Shown here piece after piece: positions 23,525 through 36,387 of a DNA stretch of 64,000 bases. The notes beneath the pieces are model-generated. The model worked only from the letters and a program-made list of their open reading frames with translations, had not been told where the DNA came from and did no database searches. The position numbers and the translations under genes are program-made. This DNA is from Atherix ibis (lineage: Eukaryota; Arthropoda; Insecta; Diptera; Athericidae): the NCBI GenBank assembly GCA_958298945.1, contig OY282606.1, forward strand, positions 72,341,622-72,405,621. The letters are read 5' to 3'. Each line of letters opens with the position of its first letter. Position 1 is the first letter of the stretch.

Positions 23525-24790
23525 CAAGGGTCGTTCAGTAAGTTCTTAGAAAATCCAAGAAATTGCGCTCGTAGTGTCGGCAAAGATTTTTTTTTTGTAA
23601 GTGGCAGTATCGACAGGAAAGCTGATCCATAGCGTAGGTCAATTTCTATTGTCGATTAAAGTTAACGACATTTATTCGCTGTCATCAAACATCTCCATTT
23701 GAAAGGCTTAAGCCCGAAAGAATTCAAAGCCGAGTTGGATGCAGTTCATGGCACATCTGCACCTGTATTTGCGATGGTTTACAATTGGGTGAATGAATTT
23801 AAACGTGGCCGTTCATCCACAAAAGATGAACATCGTTCAGGACGCCCAGTTGAGGTGTCTACTCCTGAAATCATCGAAAAAATCCAGGATCTGATTTTGA
23901 ACGATCGGCGAATTAAAGTGCGCGAATTAGTTGAGGCCACGGGCATATCACAAGGTACAGTCGCTTCAATTTTGCATGAAAAATTGTCTGTGAAAAACAT
24001 TTCGGCGAGATGGGTGCCGCGTTTGCTCTCAGAGGAGAATAAGCGCAATCGTGTAGTGGACTCTGAGGCTATGTTGGCACTCTTTCATCGCAATCCTGCC
24101 GAATTCCTTCGTCGATATGTCACTGTGGACGAAACCTGGATACACTACTACACTCCAGAAACGAAGAGACAGTCATCACAGTGGATTTTCAAGGGTGAAC
24201 GGGCTCCGAAGAAGGCAAAAACTGTGCCATCGGCCGGCAAGGTGATGGCCACGGTCTTTTGGGATTCGCAGGGCATCAATTTTATCAACTACTTGGAAAA
24301 AGGAAAAACAATAACAGGAGCGTATTACGCGTCGGTATTGCAATGGTTGAGCGAGGAAATCAAAGAGAAACGCCCCCATCTGAAGAAGAAAAAAATCCTC
24401 TTGCATCAGGACAATGCGCGTGTGCACACCTGCGCTGTTTCCATGGCCAAAATTGTGGAATTGAGAATGGAATTGTTGCAGCATCCCGCTTATTCACCAG
24501 ATTTGGCCCAGAGTGACTATATTCCTTTCCCCAATCTGAAGAAATGGCTTGGCGGACGACGGTTCACTTCCAACGACGACGTCATTGCTCAAACGGATGA
24601 GTATTTTGCAGAACTTCCGAAATCCTATTTTTTGGACGGGATAAAAATTTTGGAAAAACGGTTGGAAAAGTGTATAGAGCTAAAAGGAGATTATGTTGAA
24701 AAATTAAAAAAATTATAAATAATTTATTACTTAATATTACTTATAAAAAATAATATAATTATTAAATTTTTCTTGCTTACTTAATACAAG
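23525..24790 (+). mobile_element. irritans-type mariner element
   Basis: The 5' inverted terminus begins after a TA (23523-23524) with caagggtcgttcagtaagtt, a terminus I associate with irritans-type mariners. The transposase follows. The 3' terminus should be the reverse complement, but only a decayed trace (ttcttgcttacttaatacaag, 24769-24789) remains, lacking the gaacgaccc core. Total length of about 1.27 kb is normal for mariner. Confidence 0.8.
23699..24718 (+). CDS. irritans-type mariner transposase, near-intact, start codon lost
   Basis: A 339-codon open frame, against about 345 for the family. An N-terminal helix-turn-helix region spans roughly residues 1-110 (HRSGRP at 45-50, WVPRLL at 105-110). 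The catalytic triad is complete: D144 in TVDETW, D238 in HQDNA and D273 in QSD, with 34 residues between the last two. SAGKVMATVFWDSQGI and ALKGDYVEK-like C-terminal wording point to the Himar1-related group. The first codon of the frame as drawn is TTG. The frame stays open back to a stop at 23663-23665 but has no ATG there. Family alignment suggests the original ATG has become ATT near 23670. PSD has become QSD in the third motif. It is probably untranslated or N-truncated (next ATG is residue 26). Confidence 0.85.
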   Translation: MKGLSPKEFKAELDAVHGTSAPVFAMVYNWVNEFKRGRSSTKDEHRSGRPVEVSTPEIIEKIQDLILNDRRIKVRELVEATGISQGTVASILHEKLSVKNISARWVPRLLSEENKRNRVVDSEAMLALFHRNPAEFLRRYVTVDETWIHYYTPETKRQSSQWIFKGERAPKKAKTVPSAGKVMATVFWDSQGINFINYLEKGKTITGAYYASVLQWLSEEIKEKRPHLKKKKILLHQDNARVHTCAVSMAKIVELRMELLQHPAYSPDLAQSDYIPFPNLKKWLGGRRFTSNDDVIAQTDEYFAELPKSYFLDGIKILEKRLEKCIELKGDYVEKLKKL

Positions 24791-24826
24791 AATTTTTAAA
24801 GGACTTGTTTATGGATAATTGTGCCC

Positions 24827-24985
24827 AGTATGAGATTATTAACTTAGACAGTTCTAAACAACCTGGTTTTATGTTGAGGCTTTTCAGTTTATTATCCTTA
24901 ATATCTTTCGGGGATACTGACTGCCCTTGGACAGTATATTTTTCATATAAACGTATCACAAATACTAAAAGATACTAAAATCCTT
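24827..24985. repeat. 159-bp direct repeat, copy 1
   Basis: It matches 25557-25715 over its full length with scattered substitutions and no indels. On the minus strand both copies keep an open frame containing VQGQS, KDIKDNKLK and IISY. Most differences between the copies change the amino acid, so selection on a protein is not indicated. Confidence 0.85.
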
Positions 24986-24987
24986 CA

Positions 24988-25515
24988 GTTTGCTTACAGT
25001 TTTCTTCAATTGCAGGGGCGTGGTGCATTATGAGTTCTTGCCACAGGGTAGAACGGTCAATAAGGAATATTACGTACAACTTATGCGCAAGTTGCGAGAA
25101 GCAATCCGCTAGAAACGACCGGATTTGTGGAAGAAAAAAAATTGGCTTTTGCACCATGATAACACTCCTGCTCACGCATCGTTCCTTGTGCGCAAATTTT
25201 TGGCCAAAAACAACACACTAATAATGCCGCAACCACTGTATTCTCCAGATCTGGCCCCCTGTGACTTTTTCTTGTTCCTGAAACTGAAGAGCCCCATGAA
25301 AGAACGACACTACGCTACGATTGAGGAGTCGAAGGAGGAGGTGAACAAGATAACAAAAAATGATTTTTGTAGTGCTTCGAGGATTGAGAAAAATATTGGC
25401 ACAAGTGTATTATATCTGATGGGGATTACTTTGAAGGAGACAAAATAGATATGCATGAATAAATAAATAATTTTTGAAAAAAACACAAAATTCGCGATAC
25501 TTTTTGAACAGACCA
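24988..25515 (+). pseudogene. mariner A fragment (C-terminal half)
   Basis: Plus strand: LPQGRTVNKEYYVQLMRKL (25035), a stop replacing an Arg/Gln codon before KRPDL, NWLLHHDNTPAHAS (25140), YSPDLAPCDFFLF (25240) and a C-terminal end at 25446. The last two catalytic aspartates are kept. The first aspartate and the whole N-terminal half are missing. The 3' terminus (ttcgcgatactttttgaaca, about 25492-25511) is the same as in the 13-kb copy. It lies between the two 159-bp direct repeats. Confidence 0.8.
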
Positions 25516-25556
25516 TCTACATTTCTTAAAATACTTATTTATATATAATCATCACT

Positions 25557-25715
25557 AGTATGAGATTATTGATTTAAACAGTTCTAGACAATCCGGTTTT
25601 ACGTTGAGGCCTTTCAATTTATTATCCTTAATATCTTTCAGGGATCCTGACTGCCCTTGGACAGTATCTCTTTCATATAAACGTATCACAAATACTAAAA
25701 GATACTAAAATCCTT
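25557..25715. repeat. 159-bp direct repeat, copy 2
   Basis: Partner of 24827-24985. The pair brackets the mariner A fragment, with 571 bp between the copies. Confidence 0.85.
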
Positions 25716-26150
25716 GCCTTATTGAAAATACCTCTTTTAGAAAACTATTATATTTTCACACTTTAAGTAGAAAAAATAAGCTCTTAAGTTCCTTATTATT
25801 GAAGTACAATGAAGCAATATCTTACAATTCTTTAACTTTACCATAAAAAATTATGAACACATAATATCGACTTTTATAAATTAATTCTATCAAAAAATAT
25901 GATGTATCTTTTTTGTCAGAAGTTGTACCAAAAACAGTTTCTTTGATAGCTTAAAGAAAATAATTTTAAATAGGGTCTATCTCTTCGAAGCACTTTGGAT
26001 ACAATAGGATCTTATTATTTATAGAGCAATACATTTATTATTCTTTGTAATCAATAAAGATTGATTAGAAAGAATTATTTGAAGAAAAAATTTCAAAATT
26101 ACCGTTTTTATTTTTGCAAAGAAAAATTTTTATTTTCAAAAAAAAATTCT
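25716..26150. other. AT-rich DNA, nothing recognised
   Basis: No coding or repeat signal supported. Confidence 0.5.
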
Positions 26151-28620
26151 AGTGAGTTCCTTTTTTTTGGAAAATTATTATGAGTGGGAAACTGGAATGC
26201 CAATAAGGTACTAAATTACATAATACAGTTATAATTGTTCCTAATAAATGGAAAAATAGATGTCTGATTGATTTCATAGATGCACCTTACACTCCGCATT
26301 GAGTCGACAAAGCAAAAGGTGGAACAGCGGTGCTGGTAAAAGATAATATTTTGAACTACTTGGAACCAAATATACAAACTGATATTATGGAAATAATAAT
26401 AAGAACAATCAAAAGTAGAATCAATGAACTTAAAGTATCGGTAATCTACTATCCGCCGAGACAGATAATTACGAAAGACGACTATGTTGACCTTTTTAAA
26501 AATGTAGGCCCACGCTACATTATAGGAGGGGATTTCAACTCAGAACATACTTATTGGAGCTCTAGATAAGTTAACTCGAGAGGTAGAGAGGTGTATAATG
26601 CTAGCAGAGATCAAAAGTGCAGCTTTCATTCTTCAGGAATACCGATGTAATGACCATCTGATGCGATTGATTTATTTATTTCTAAGGGAATATCTTCCCA
26701 GCATGCTTCAGTAGAGGGTACCTTTGATCTAGCATCTGACCGCTCACCGGTAACACTCACCAAAGAAATTCCTCCGCGGTTAACCAATAAAAAAACAAAA
26801 TGGCACTCATTTAGAAGCAAGTTTACGCAGTATCTTAACAAGCAAGCCACACTTGAAACAAGAGAGCAAATTAAGAGTGAAGTTAAGCAATTTATGGCTG
26901 ACATTCAGAAAGCAGCTTGTGAGAGAACATCAAAAAGAGTTACCAGTAATAATTTTAAAATAAGCTATCTCACCAAAATAAATGTACTAATAAAAGTAAA
27001 AAGGAGAATCCAGAGGAAATTGCAATATTCTAGATATCCGGAATATAAAATAATTCTTAATTACCTAGATTAATTTCTTAAACTACAAATCAGTGAATAC
27101 AAAAATGATTCAATTAATAGATATCTTACAAATTTAACAGCGAATAAAATACTGATTACTTCTTATGGAAAGCTGCCAAAAGTATTATTATATCCATAAT
27201 TCCAGATTGACCTCTGAAAATTAAATACAGTGAATGAGTCAATTGTCCGATGGAAAAATTTATCTTCTTTGCTGAACATCGAGCAGATATTTTCCAGGCA
27301 TATCGAATAAATGCTATAAATGCGAATAAAACCATTATCAACAAAATTAACAAAGTAGATAGCAAAAAAATCTGACTAGACTCATTTTAAAAAAATTAAA
27401 AATATGTTTACGCATATTTTAAGTGCCATAAAAGCTCTTGTAATTGATTTGGTAACTGGCTAGATTATGAAAGAACTCCCAGAAGTACGCTACCTAATGA
27501 TTCAGTTAATCGGCGAAGTGATCCTTATACTAAAACTAGCGAATCCACCCACATATGTAAAATCTTACCGACCGATTTCTCTACTACCCACAATTTTAAA
27601 AAGTTGTTCCTGATAAGGGTCTTACCTATCACCAAAGAAAAAAATTCCATCCCGTCTCGCCAGTTTGGCGTCATAGAAAAATGTTGCGCAAGCTTTTGAC
27701 ATGATGTGGCATAAAGGGTTTATCGACAAACTGCATAAATATCTCCCAAACCAATTTTTTTAATTCTCTCTTCATATATTTCAGAGAGGTAGTTTAGACT
27801 TAGTTATGGTCAACCATATTCTGACCTAAAGAATATAAAAGCAGGAGGATCTGAAGGGAGCTTACTAGGCGCCCTCCTGTACTTATTATATACAAGAGAC
27901 ATCCTAGTAAATGATGAAATATTAATGATACATTTGCAGATGACATCGCAAAAATAGCAGTAGATTCATCTATTGAAAGAGGTACGAAGAAACTGCAGAA
28001 TGCATTAGATAAGGTCAAGAACAGGACGAACCTATGGCGCATTAAGCTAAATGAAGCAACAAAAGCGCGCATTATCTTTACCTACAGAAAAGTTGATAGT
28101 GTATAAATTACCATATGTAACATATTGCACCTTGTAAAAATACAGTTAAGTATCAAGGTATAACCTTTGATACCAAATTTTAACGAAAGGAGTATGTAAA
28201 AATGATAAAAGAAGAACTCAACAATAAATATAGAAAATTGTATTGACTGCTGGGGAGAACCCGTGATCTATAAAGGCAGAACAAAATATTAATTTTCAAC
28301 GAAATACTTAAGCCAGTTTGGATGTACGGTAACCAACTATGGGGTTGTATAAGCAAATCCAATATAGAGATAATACCAAAGTACCAAAATAAAGAACTAC
28401 GTAGAAAAGTAAATTCTCCATGGCCCTTAAGAAATATAGATATCCAACGTAATTTGCAAATTAATTCTGTTTGTGATGAAATAAAAATGAGAGCTGCTAA
28501 ACATGATCAACGATTGCATTCACACGACGGTTGTGGATGTGATTAACGAAATACGTCGTCTTAAAAGGACCAAACCTTATGAATTAGTAGAGTAGCAACC
28601 GCAAAGACTATTCACATTAT
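26150..28620 (+). pseudogene. Jockey-like non-LTR retrotransposon ORF2 remnant, nearly full length
   Basis: Domains in order: apurinic endonuclease (KGGTAVLVKDNI near 26310; VIYYPPRQ near 26440; GGDFNSEHTYWSSR at 26526-26569), then ISKGIF and DRSPVTLT (26670-26760). The RT follows: YRPISLLP at 27566-27590, EKNSIPSRQFGV near 27640, LLYLLYTRDI near 27880, and FADD at 27933-27944 with both palm aspartates intact. The C-terminal MYGNQLWGCISKSNIEII lies near 28322. Stops, frameshifts and internal losses are spread along it, so no product is expected. Order and spacing indicate one decayed element of about 2.5 kb. Confidence 0.85.
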
Positions 28621-28869
28621 TAAGTGTTTGTCCCAAACAAACTAAATTGAAAGAAAGATAAGTCATTAGTCGATTTTAACTAAAATTAGTCATGACTTTC
28701 ATATATTTTCACCTACCCAGTGGTAATTTACTATAAGGTGTAAGAGAAATATTATACGTTTACCCAAAACTAATTCTTTATTCTTTTTTTTTAATTTGGC
28801 AGATAGTAACAAGTAGATTTATATAATAATATTAATTAACGTTTGGAATTATAGGGAGTAAAACATCCT

Positions 28870-29660
28870 TCAAAGTTTCTCCTTCTAGTGTGTTCTTATG
28901 TTAAGACTCAAGACCAATGATGCTTAACTCTTCAGTGGATGTTTCTAGGAAAGGAAGTAGAGCATAGATCTTGAGCTAGGGGATTTGTAACGAGACGCAG
29001 TAACATCATGAAGAAAAGAAAGTTTCAGATCATGGTGGATAATCGATAATTTAATAAAGTATTTTTGAGTGGAAGCTTTGGATTCTATGGGAATTGTAAG
29101 CCCGTAAGTTTTATTGCGTAAGTCCATATTGGTTTCAGTAGGGCATTGAATAAAAGTACTTTCCTGTCTATAGTAAGTTTAGAACGTTTGTCTAGTAATC
29201 GAAGTAGTTGTAGATATCGTCTTTATAGTTCTTGTATTTTAAGTTTTGTGTATGGGGTTCAAAGCTATTAAGGTATATGGGAGGACATGGTTCACGGCAG
29301 GGAGTAAAAGTGACGTGGCTAGATTTACGTTCACTTAATTTTATTCTCCACTTGGTAGACCCGTTTTGAAGAACTTGGATTCGTATTTAGAAAATTTGTA
29401 TTTGGGAGCATGTATATAGCAAAGAAGGTATTGGGACAGATCGGGATATTGGATGCATAAATATTGTAGAAAATGGGTCCGTCCAAATATACTTCCTTGT
29501 CAAACGGGAGATATCTCGTTGTATTTATCATTCTTGAAAGTGTTGGTCGAAAAAAAGAGTGACTCTAGGACTAAAAAATTTGTAAAAAAAAGAATTGTTT
29601 TGAGTTTCCAGAGTAAGCCCGGATGCCAGAGTAATCTATTTTATCATGTCCACTAAAGTA
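28870..29660 (-). pseudogene. Jockey-like reverse transcriptase remnant
   Basis: Minus strand: GPIFYNIYASNIPICPNTFF (29475-29416) is the QGSVLGPxLYxIYTxDIP palm block. The YADD core just after it has been destroyed by a frameshift (IYMLPNTN). Further on come SERKSSHVTFTPC (near 29320) and IWTY-like then LSIIHHDLK (near 29040), typical of the thumb and C-terminus. It lies head-to-head in opposite orientation to the preceding Jockey-like copy. Confidence 0.75.
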
Positions 29661-32600
29661 AAAGAGAATCTTAATTTAGATTTTGGCATATCTTACTTAT
29701 AGAGGAAAAAGACTAATTTCAATAGGAAACAGTCCTGGAAAAGTTTCTTTATTCAAAGTATTACATGTGAAGAAAAGGACAATATTTTGTACGAAACACA
29801 AATATGGTATAATCGATAAGTGATATATTCTTTGCTTGCGTGATCTAACAATTTTATTATTTAGGGGTTCGGGGCGAAGAAGCTTTTATATGATGTTCTA
29901 GAATAAAGCATTTATGTGTAAGCCATAATACAAAATTAGTATAGAATAAAGCATTTATGTGATGCTAAAATTTATGTGAAGCATTTATGTGATGCTAAAA
30001 GTAAGTTAACTAAAATCTTTGTTAAGTATAAGTTGAGTATCGCCATTATACTCGTAATATAGATGTTTAAAATAAAAATATCAATAATTATATAGCAGTT
30101 GTGGAACACTGTTGACTCTACCTAGGAGCCAATTCTTCAAGGAGCTATCAGAAACTTGTTGACTCACTGTTGTGAAACAATGACTTTGAAAATGAAATTT
30201 AACTGAATACTTATTGATAATTTTAGACTATCTTTATTAATGCCTTTTCATCTTTCTATCATTAGTCATTTATAAATATATAATTATATAAATACATGAA
30301 TATAAAAATATATAAATAAATTATCTATATGCTACTTCATAACCCACTTATTGACCTCTATTCAACGCTAGCTTCCTGCTAGGTAATTTTCTTGTGCACA
30401 CCAATTTAAGCTTACTTATAGTGGCATATTCATTATGTTCGGGGATGCATTTTAACATCACTACTGTATTTACAGTATATTAATCTATTTCATACGCCTT
30501 ATAGTGGTTTGTTTCATATGCAATAATTCTAACAATTCAGTTTGAAATATTGAGATATTCGGCCATAAATACAGACAACATATTCTTCATCGACTTATCC
30601 ATAGTAATATTATCCACCTTCCTATCTGATATAAATTCAGCAATTAAGAGTATATCGTGATGCTTCTTGGTAATCACTACTCAACCCATATCATCAATAT
30701 CTTAATTCTTTCCCTCATCTCCAATGAGTTCTAAAAACCTCCTGTCTTCATAAATGTTTTTACATCGATGCCAGTTTGCAACTCGATTCATTAGAAGTGT
30801 TCATCGCGACAGATAGTTTTTGTCAATAAAAAGATCTAGGAGCAGTTGTCTATTAATCTTGTACCCCGTATATAAAGGTATATCGAATAAGCACTTTCAC
30901 TGATTAAGGTAGCTCCTTTTTCTATGAACGTCGTTTTATTTAAAATATTTTCTTTTATTAAAAAGGATAACAAAGTAATTTCTTGAAAGTATCAATATTA
31001 ATTAATCCATAGTATTCAAGCTTGCACACTATAATCTTAAAGTTTTTTCTTGCTCATTTCTTGAATTAGGAAATATTTAATAGGACATAATGGAAAGTAA
31101 TAAGTGAAAGGCAGATTATGTAAGTAAAAATGCATAAAATTTTCTTATCACTAAGCGTCAGTAGCAAATGACTTTTTTTTCTGGCGTTCTTGTATCATGG
31201 ATATGGAAAAAGTAGTGAATGTACAAACCTTTTACGTCTCAATTGATTCTTTTTATTTCCAATAATTTCAATTTTATAATATTTGAACTTTACTATTATG
31301 AAAAAGTACTTGTAGAGGAAAATATAAAGAGAAGAACATACCATACTTGAGAGCGATAAATTTCTACAAAAGCTGCACTTAATTAGTAAAATTATAATAG
31401 CTTTAATAGATTCCGTATTTATTTTTCTATTTCAATTTCCTAATTAATATCCATTAAAATTTTATTTCCAATTTCCTATTTAATATTTCGTTTACAACTT
31501 GAGTAATTTTCATATTTGGAAAGAATCCTTTTTATATTAGCGAGTGTATTTAGTATAAAACTTTTTGCGAATTAACTTTTAAACAGGTCTTAACCGTATT
31601 AGGTAGAAGGAATTTTCTGATCGCTGATAAAATGATCATCTGGTCAGTGATAAAAATCAGCTTTTTTATAAAAAAATCTAAAAGAAAAAATATGTTAGCC
31701 CTGCCTTTCATGTGGTGAAGATGTCAGCCGTGGTATAAAAAATTCCAAACCTTCTCAATGGAAAATTGAGGACGTCTGGAATTATTTGATTTAACAACCC
31801 TAGACGCATCACTGATAATGATGATAATGCAATTCACTTCATTTTAAAGTGCATTAATTTTTTATTACTAAGAAAACTTTAAATATTACACTTCAATCTT
31901 TCAAATCACTTAATTGATTCGTTCTTTTTTGTTAAAAAAACCTAGTCCACCAAACCATGTAAACATGACAAGATGATAAGCACTTTTATGAAAAATTTGC
32001 AATAGAGTTTTTTTTTACATATTCACATGAGGTGAATGTCTTCATAATATGAGTACATATCAATTCGGTTATAATGTTTAAGCATATTCGTACATAATTG
32101 TACAACATAATTTTTGCTTATATTTTTTTGTTTGTTTGTTTACTATTTAAAGACAAGTGAAAACGATGGCTGCATTTACATGACGTCGCTACATCAGAAG
32201 CACTCCTTCGTATATTTTGAAATAAAATTTTTTAATAGAGGTGTCTCGATTTTTTTCAATTATTATGAATACTTTGCAAAAGTGATGAGTACCAATATTT
32301 TTAGATATCTTTTTGAGACATATATGATTTAGGAAAAGGAAAAATAAATAATAATAAATAAACAAAAAAGAAAAAAATTTAAGGTGGAAAAATTTGTGTA
32401 TAGAAACGATTAAAAAAAGAAGTCAGTCAAAATTTCGTTATAAAAAATTTGGAAATTCGCTAATAGTTTTACATAAAATACATGGTAAACAGGTGAAACC
32501 CTTTAATGGTATTTAACCATCGAACTATTGTACGAGTATATACTTTGTATTAATCAGTACTATAAAAAAATAAATGCCAAATAGCTATGCAATTTACCAT

Positions 32601-34030
32601 TTAATACTGTACGAATAAATAATGCACGTTTGAAGGCTGCCATAATATTATGGGTCTGATCGAAAATGTTCCTACGTGCGCCATATGTTGTTGTTATGAG
32701 TTAATCCGTCGATTATCACTTATGCTCGCAGTATGAATAGTAGTGCACATGTTATTAATGACATACAATTGGAGGCTTCTATTCCATCATCTTTGCGTTT
32801 CTGCCTCATCGACGTCTTCAACGTCTTCACCATCTTCAATCTTCGATATGTCGGACGACTGATGCATGCTTCGTAATCTTTATTTTTTTTTCTTTCGTAG
32901 ATGAACCGATAGTGTTTGCTTGTACTTGGACATTGATTGTATCAAAGTGGTTAATAATACTACAAAGCTTAGTGTGTCAGTAAAATCTAAACCAGTTACT
33001 TTTAAGGTGATAATCATATTATCACATTTTTTCATAGATAATCGACATAAGCACTAACCATTGGTAGATTCATTGGAAGTAACCTTCAACGGAGAAGAGT
33101 GACCATTAATACGAAATCTTTGACGCTTCCATATCTCTGTATTCTTCTTCCCATTATTCATTATTTTTGATTATTTCTTAATATTTATACTATTTTTTCG
33201 CATCGAATATCTGTTGTACTATTGGACGGTAAATATCTAACTTGATATCACCAACTCTCAAAGCCTGACGAAATACAATATTTTGTGGTCTTTATTCATT
33301 TATACTTTTTGAATTTTGTTTGTTTGTTTGTTTGGCTATATTTTGATTGCGCCCATTTTATAATTTCCTGTGGTCAGTTATTTGTATTTTTTTTTTGAAT
33401 TAAAATAAATTACAAAATTAAGAATGGCGCTTTCAAATGGCCTCGAAAATGCAAGTCAGAATAAAGATTTGTTATTTTATAAAAATTAAAAAAAAAACTG
33501 AGACGAAAAGGCAAGTGAAGAGACAGAGAATGTGCAATTTTATGTATTAATATTTTTAACTTTTTGTATTCTTTTATTCATATGAGGATTTAATGGAATC
33601 AATATAATGAATGTCATTATGGTATTTCCTTTTTAAATTGACAATAAAGTTTGGTTGGTCAGCCTTAATGCAGAAAATTTAATAAGAATATAATGGACAC
33701 ATTTTAATACTCTAATGTTGTATAACTTTTTAACTGAAAGGTTATTCAGGGACTTATTATTAATTGAATTTAAGTTATAAGTATTCATATGTTCAAGTGA
33801 TAGATTTATAAAAAATGACAGCAATGGTTTGATGGATTATTACAAACTAAAATATTCAAAAACCGGCAAATTATTGTGCCTCTATAAATTTCATTTAAAA
33901 TTTTTACTTTCACCTTGTTCTGGGTAAATAATTTCCAAAAAGCAAAAATTAATAGTAAACTCTCAAAAAAAAATTTAATTATATTTTGCAACGAATTTTT
34001 TGTCTGTCCTTAAATAAATGGATTCTGGTA
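29660..34030. other. long AT-rich stretch with simple repeats only
   Basis: About 4.4 kb with no recognised gene. A short repeat of agcatttatgtgatgctaaa occurs at 29950-30001, and GTTT runs at about 32125-32140 and 33317-33335. Minus-strand translation around 30400-30800 (NRVANWHRCKNIY) hints at old coding sequence, but I cannot assign it. Confidence 0.5.
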
Positions 34031-35540
34031 ATTTCGTGCAAACTGAATTTTCGTATTTTAGATTAAGTTGATTCCTTCCCAATAAAAAAGCTCTTGGTTA
34101 CGATCTAATAATAGCTCCTATTCTGAAGCAAATTTCCCAAAAAGCTTTAGTTTTAATTACATATATTTTTAATAGTATTCTGCGCACAATCTATTTTCCT
34201 TTACTCTGGAAATTTTCTGTCATTAAAATGATTTCTTAACCAAACAAACCCATTAATTCTTCTTCGTTTTATAGACCTATCAGTCTCTTACCAATCCTTG
34301 GTAAGATTTTTGAAAAACTTCTATTAAAACGACTCTACCCAGTTCTATATAATGAACAAATTATTCCTGATCCCGAATTTGGCTTCTGATCTAAACACTC
34401 CACTATCCAGCAATGACATCGCATTGTTGATAACATTGCATCCTCTCTTATAATTATTTTTAGATAACTCCTAAGCTTTTGATTGTGTGTGGGATCCTGG
34501 ACTCCTCTAAAAACTCAAGAGCTTTCTTCCTTCAACATACTACCTTATCATTAATTAATATACCTCCCAATGACATTTCCAAATTGCAATTAACTCAAAA
34601 TCCTCGGAAATATATTCAATTCTAGCCGGAGTCCCACAAGGCAGTATCCTTAGTCCCATCTTATAGTATTTATACCCATGATATCCCAACTGATCCTAAC
34701 ACTATCATTGATACTTATGCAGACGAAACAGCCATACTTGCTACCCATACAAATTCTGATATAGCTTCCAACAATTTACAATCCTTTATACACAACCTTC
34801 AATTCTGGTTTAAGAGATGGAGAGTGAAGGTAAATGAACAGAAGAGTGCTCACATTACTTTCACACTTTGTCAAGGAAAACTTACCCCTTTATACCTTAA
34901 TAGCATAATGATTCCACAATATGATAAAGTACGTTATTTGGGACTTTACCTGGACAAGAGACTGACAATGGAACCCACATACTAAACTAAAAAGAGTTGA
35001 AACTAACAGACGTTACCTACAAGTTCTTAGACTCAAAACTATCAATCAAAAACGCTCGACAAACGCTCGAAACTATCAATCAAAAATAAACGTCTAATAT
35101 ACAATACAATTATAAAACCTATTTGGACATATGGAATTGAACTTTGATGTTCAACGAAACGGTCTAATTTCTATCGCGTCCAGGCCTTACAATCCAAAAT
35201 CCTCTGTTAAATTGTTGATGTCCTCTTTTATGTTCGTAACACCGTAATACATCGTGACCTAAATGTTCCTTTCTTCAAAAGCTGTACATTTCGCGATATC
35301 TTCAATTTCACTCCCGTTTACCCTAACATCATAATCCACTTGTAAGAGAATTGTCTTGTACTTCCCTCCTCGAAAACACTCATCAGAGACTTTTCTAGAG
35401 GAATCTAACTTCCGTTAGTTTGAAAAACGCCAATGGGTGTTTACTCCCACTTTATGATGCACAAAATTGTAAATTAAAATGTTATGTAAATCAGCTTGTT
35501 ATAATAAAATTGTCATTGCAGATAAAATATAAAAAATATA
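34030..35540 (+). pseudogene. Jockey-like non-LTR retrotransposon RT remnant, copy with 60.8-kb relative
   Basis: Fragments in shifting frames: YDLITAPILKQISQKAL (34098), YRPISLLPILGKIFEKLLLK (34270), EFGF and KHSTIQQ (34375), AGVPQGSI-like (34625), and TYADETAILA, where YADD has become YADE (34716-34727). QSFIHNLQFWFKRWRVKVNE (34783) and YLGLYLDKRL (34935) follow, then thumb and 3' region to about 35500 with an A-rich tail. The apurinic endonuclease is absent (5' truncated). The copy at 60.77-61.89 kb is the same family, including the 3' end (ggtgttta, ttgttataataaaa). Confidence 0.8.
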
Positions 35541-36187
35541 AAAATTAAGAAGTTGATTCCTTATAACAATAAATAAATTGACTACTTAAATAAGTAATAA
35601 GTTTACAGCAAATTCACTTTTGTAAATTTAATACTAAATGCTGATTACTGATATTTTAGTCCAAATTTTTTCTGTTAACTTAAATATAACTTAACTTTGT
35701 TAAGTTATCATAAAAATAAATGCCATTATCGATTTGAGATCTTAAGCCACGGCCGTACAGACAATAACTCTAGAGCTCTGTCAACCCTTGCTACTCGTAT
35801 ATTTGGCAAAAATTTAAATAATTCGGTATGACTTAAAGAGCCCTTAGCTGGAAAGAGGGTACGGACGACTGGTTTGAAAATGATTGCAATAGTGCAACAG
35901 AATATTTAATGCTGCATACCGAGCTATGAGAACGTGCGTACACGTATAGAATTATTGTGGTTTACGAACAGCAGAGAAGAGGTTTATCACACAGAAAAGG
36001 ATAAACCTCGGATAACGAAGAGATCTGTGAAATCAGAAAATATAGTTAGTAATTGTATCAGCCGCGAGCGTTGAACATAGCTGTGAGCGGGGTGAATCAT
36101 CAAAGAGAGTGATCGGATTTTCCCGAAATGGGTCTATTTAGATGACGGATAGAACATTTTAATGAACTCATATACGCTAAACAATCA

Positions 36188-36249
36188 GCAATATGTCTTC
36201 TTCAGCTACCGGAACTTGGTGGTTCCGGTAGCTGAAGAAGACATATTGC
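36188..36249. repeat. 28-bp perfect inverted repeat, 6-nt loop
   Basis: Bases 36188-36215 and 36222-36249 are exact reverse complements separated by TTGGTG. It lies in the linker between endonuclease and RT of the RTE-like remnant. Confidence 0.92.
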
Positions 36250-36387
36250 CGCCACAGTGCATATGAGAAATGATATTCTTGCCGTTGACGGAAGAACCAC
36301 AATTGGGCAGGTGTATATGGGATCGATAAGTAACTGGTATATTATAAAGACGATATATTGCATCAAACAGATAATCAATTGATAGAT

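Noticed and set aside
24176..24484. 102-codon minus-strand ORF
   Set aside because: Antisense shadow of the irritans-type transposase.
30400..30800. Possible LTR-retrotransposon or host coding relic on the minus strand
   Set aside because: Only a few suggestive residues in one frame; no ordered set of motifs could be found.
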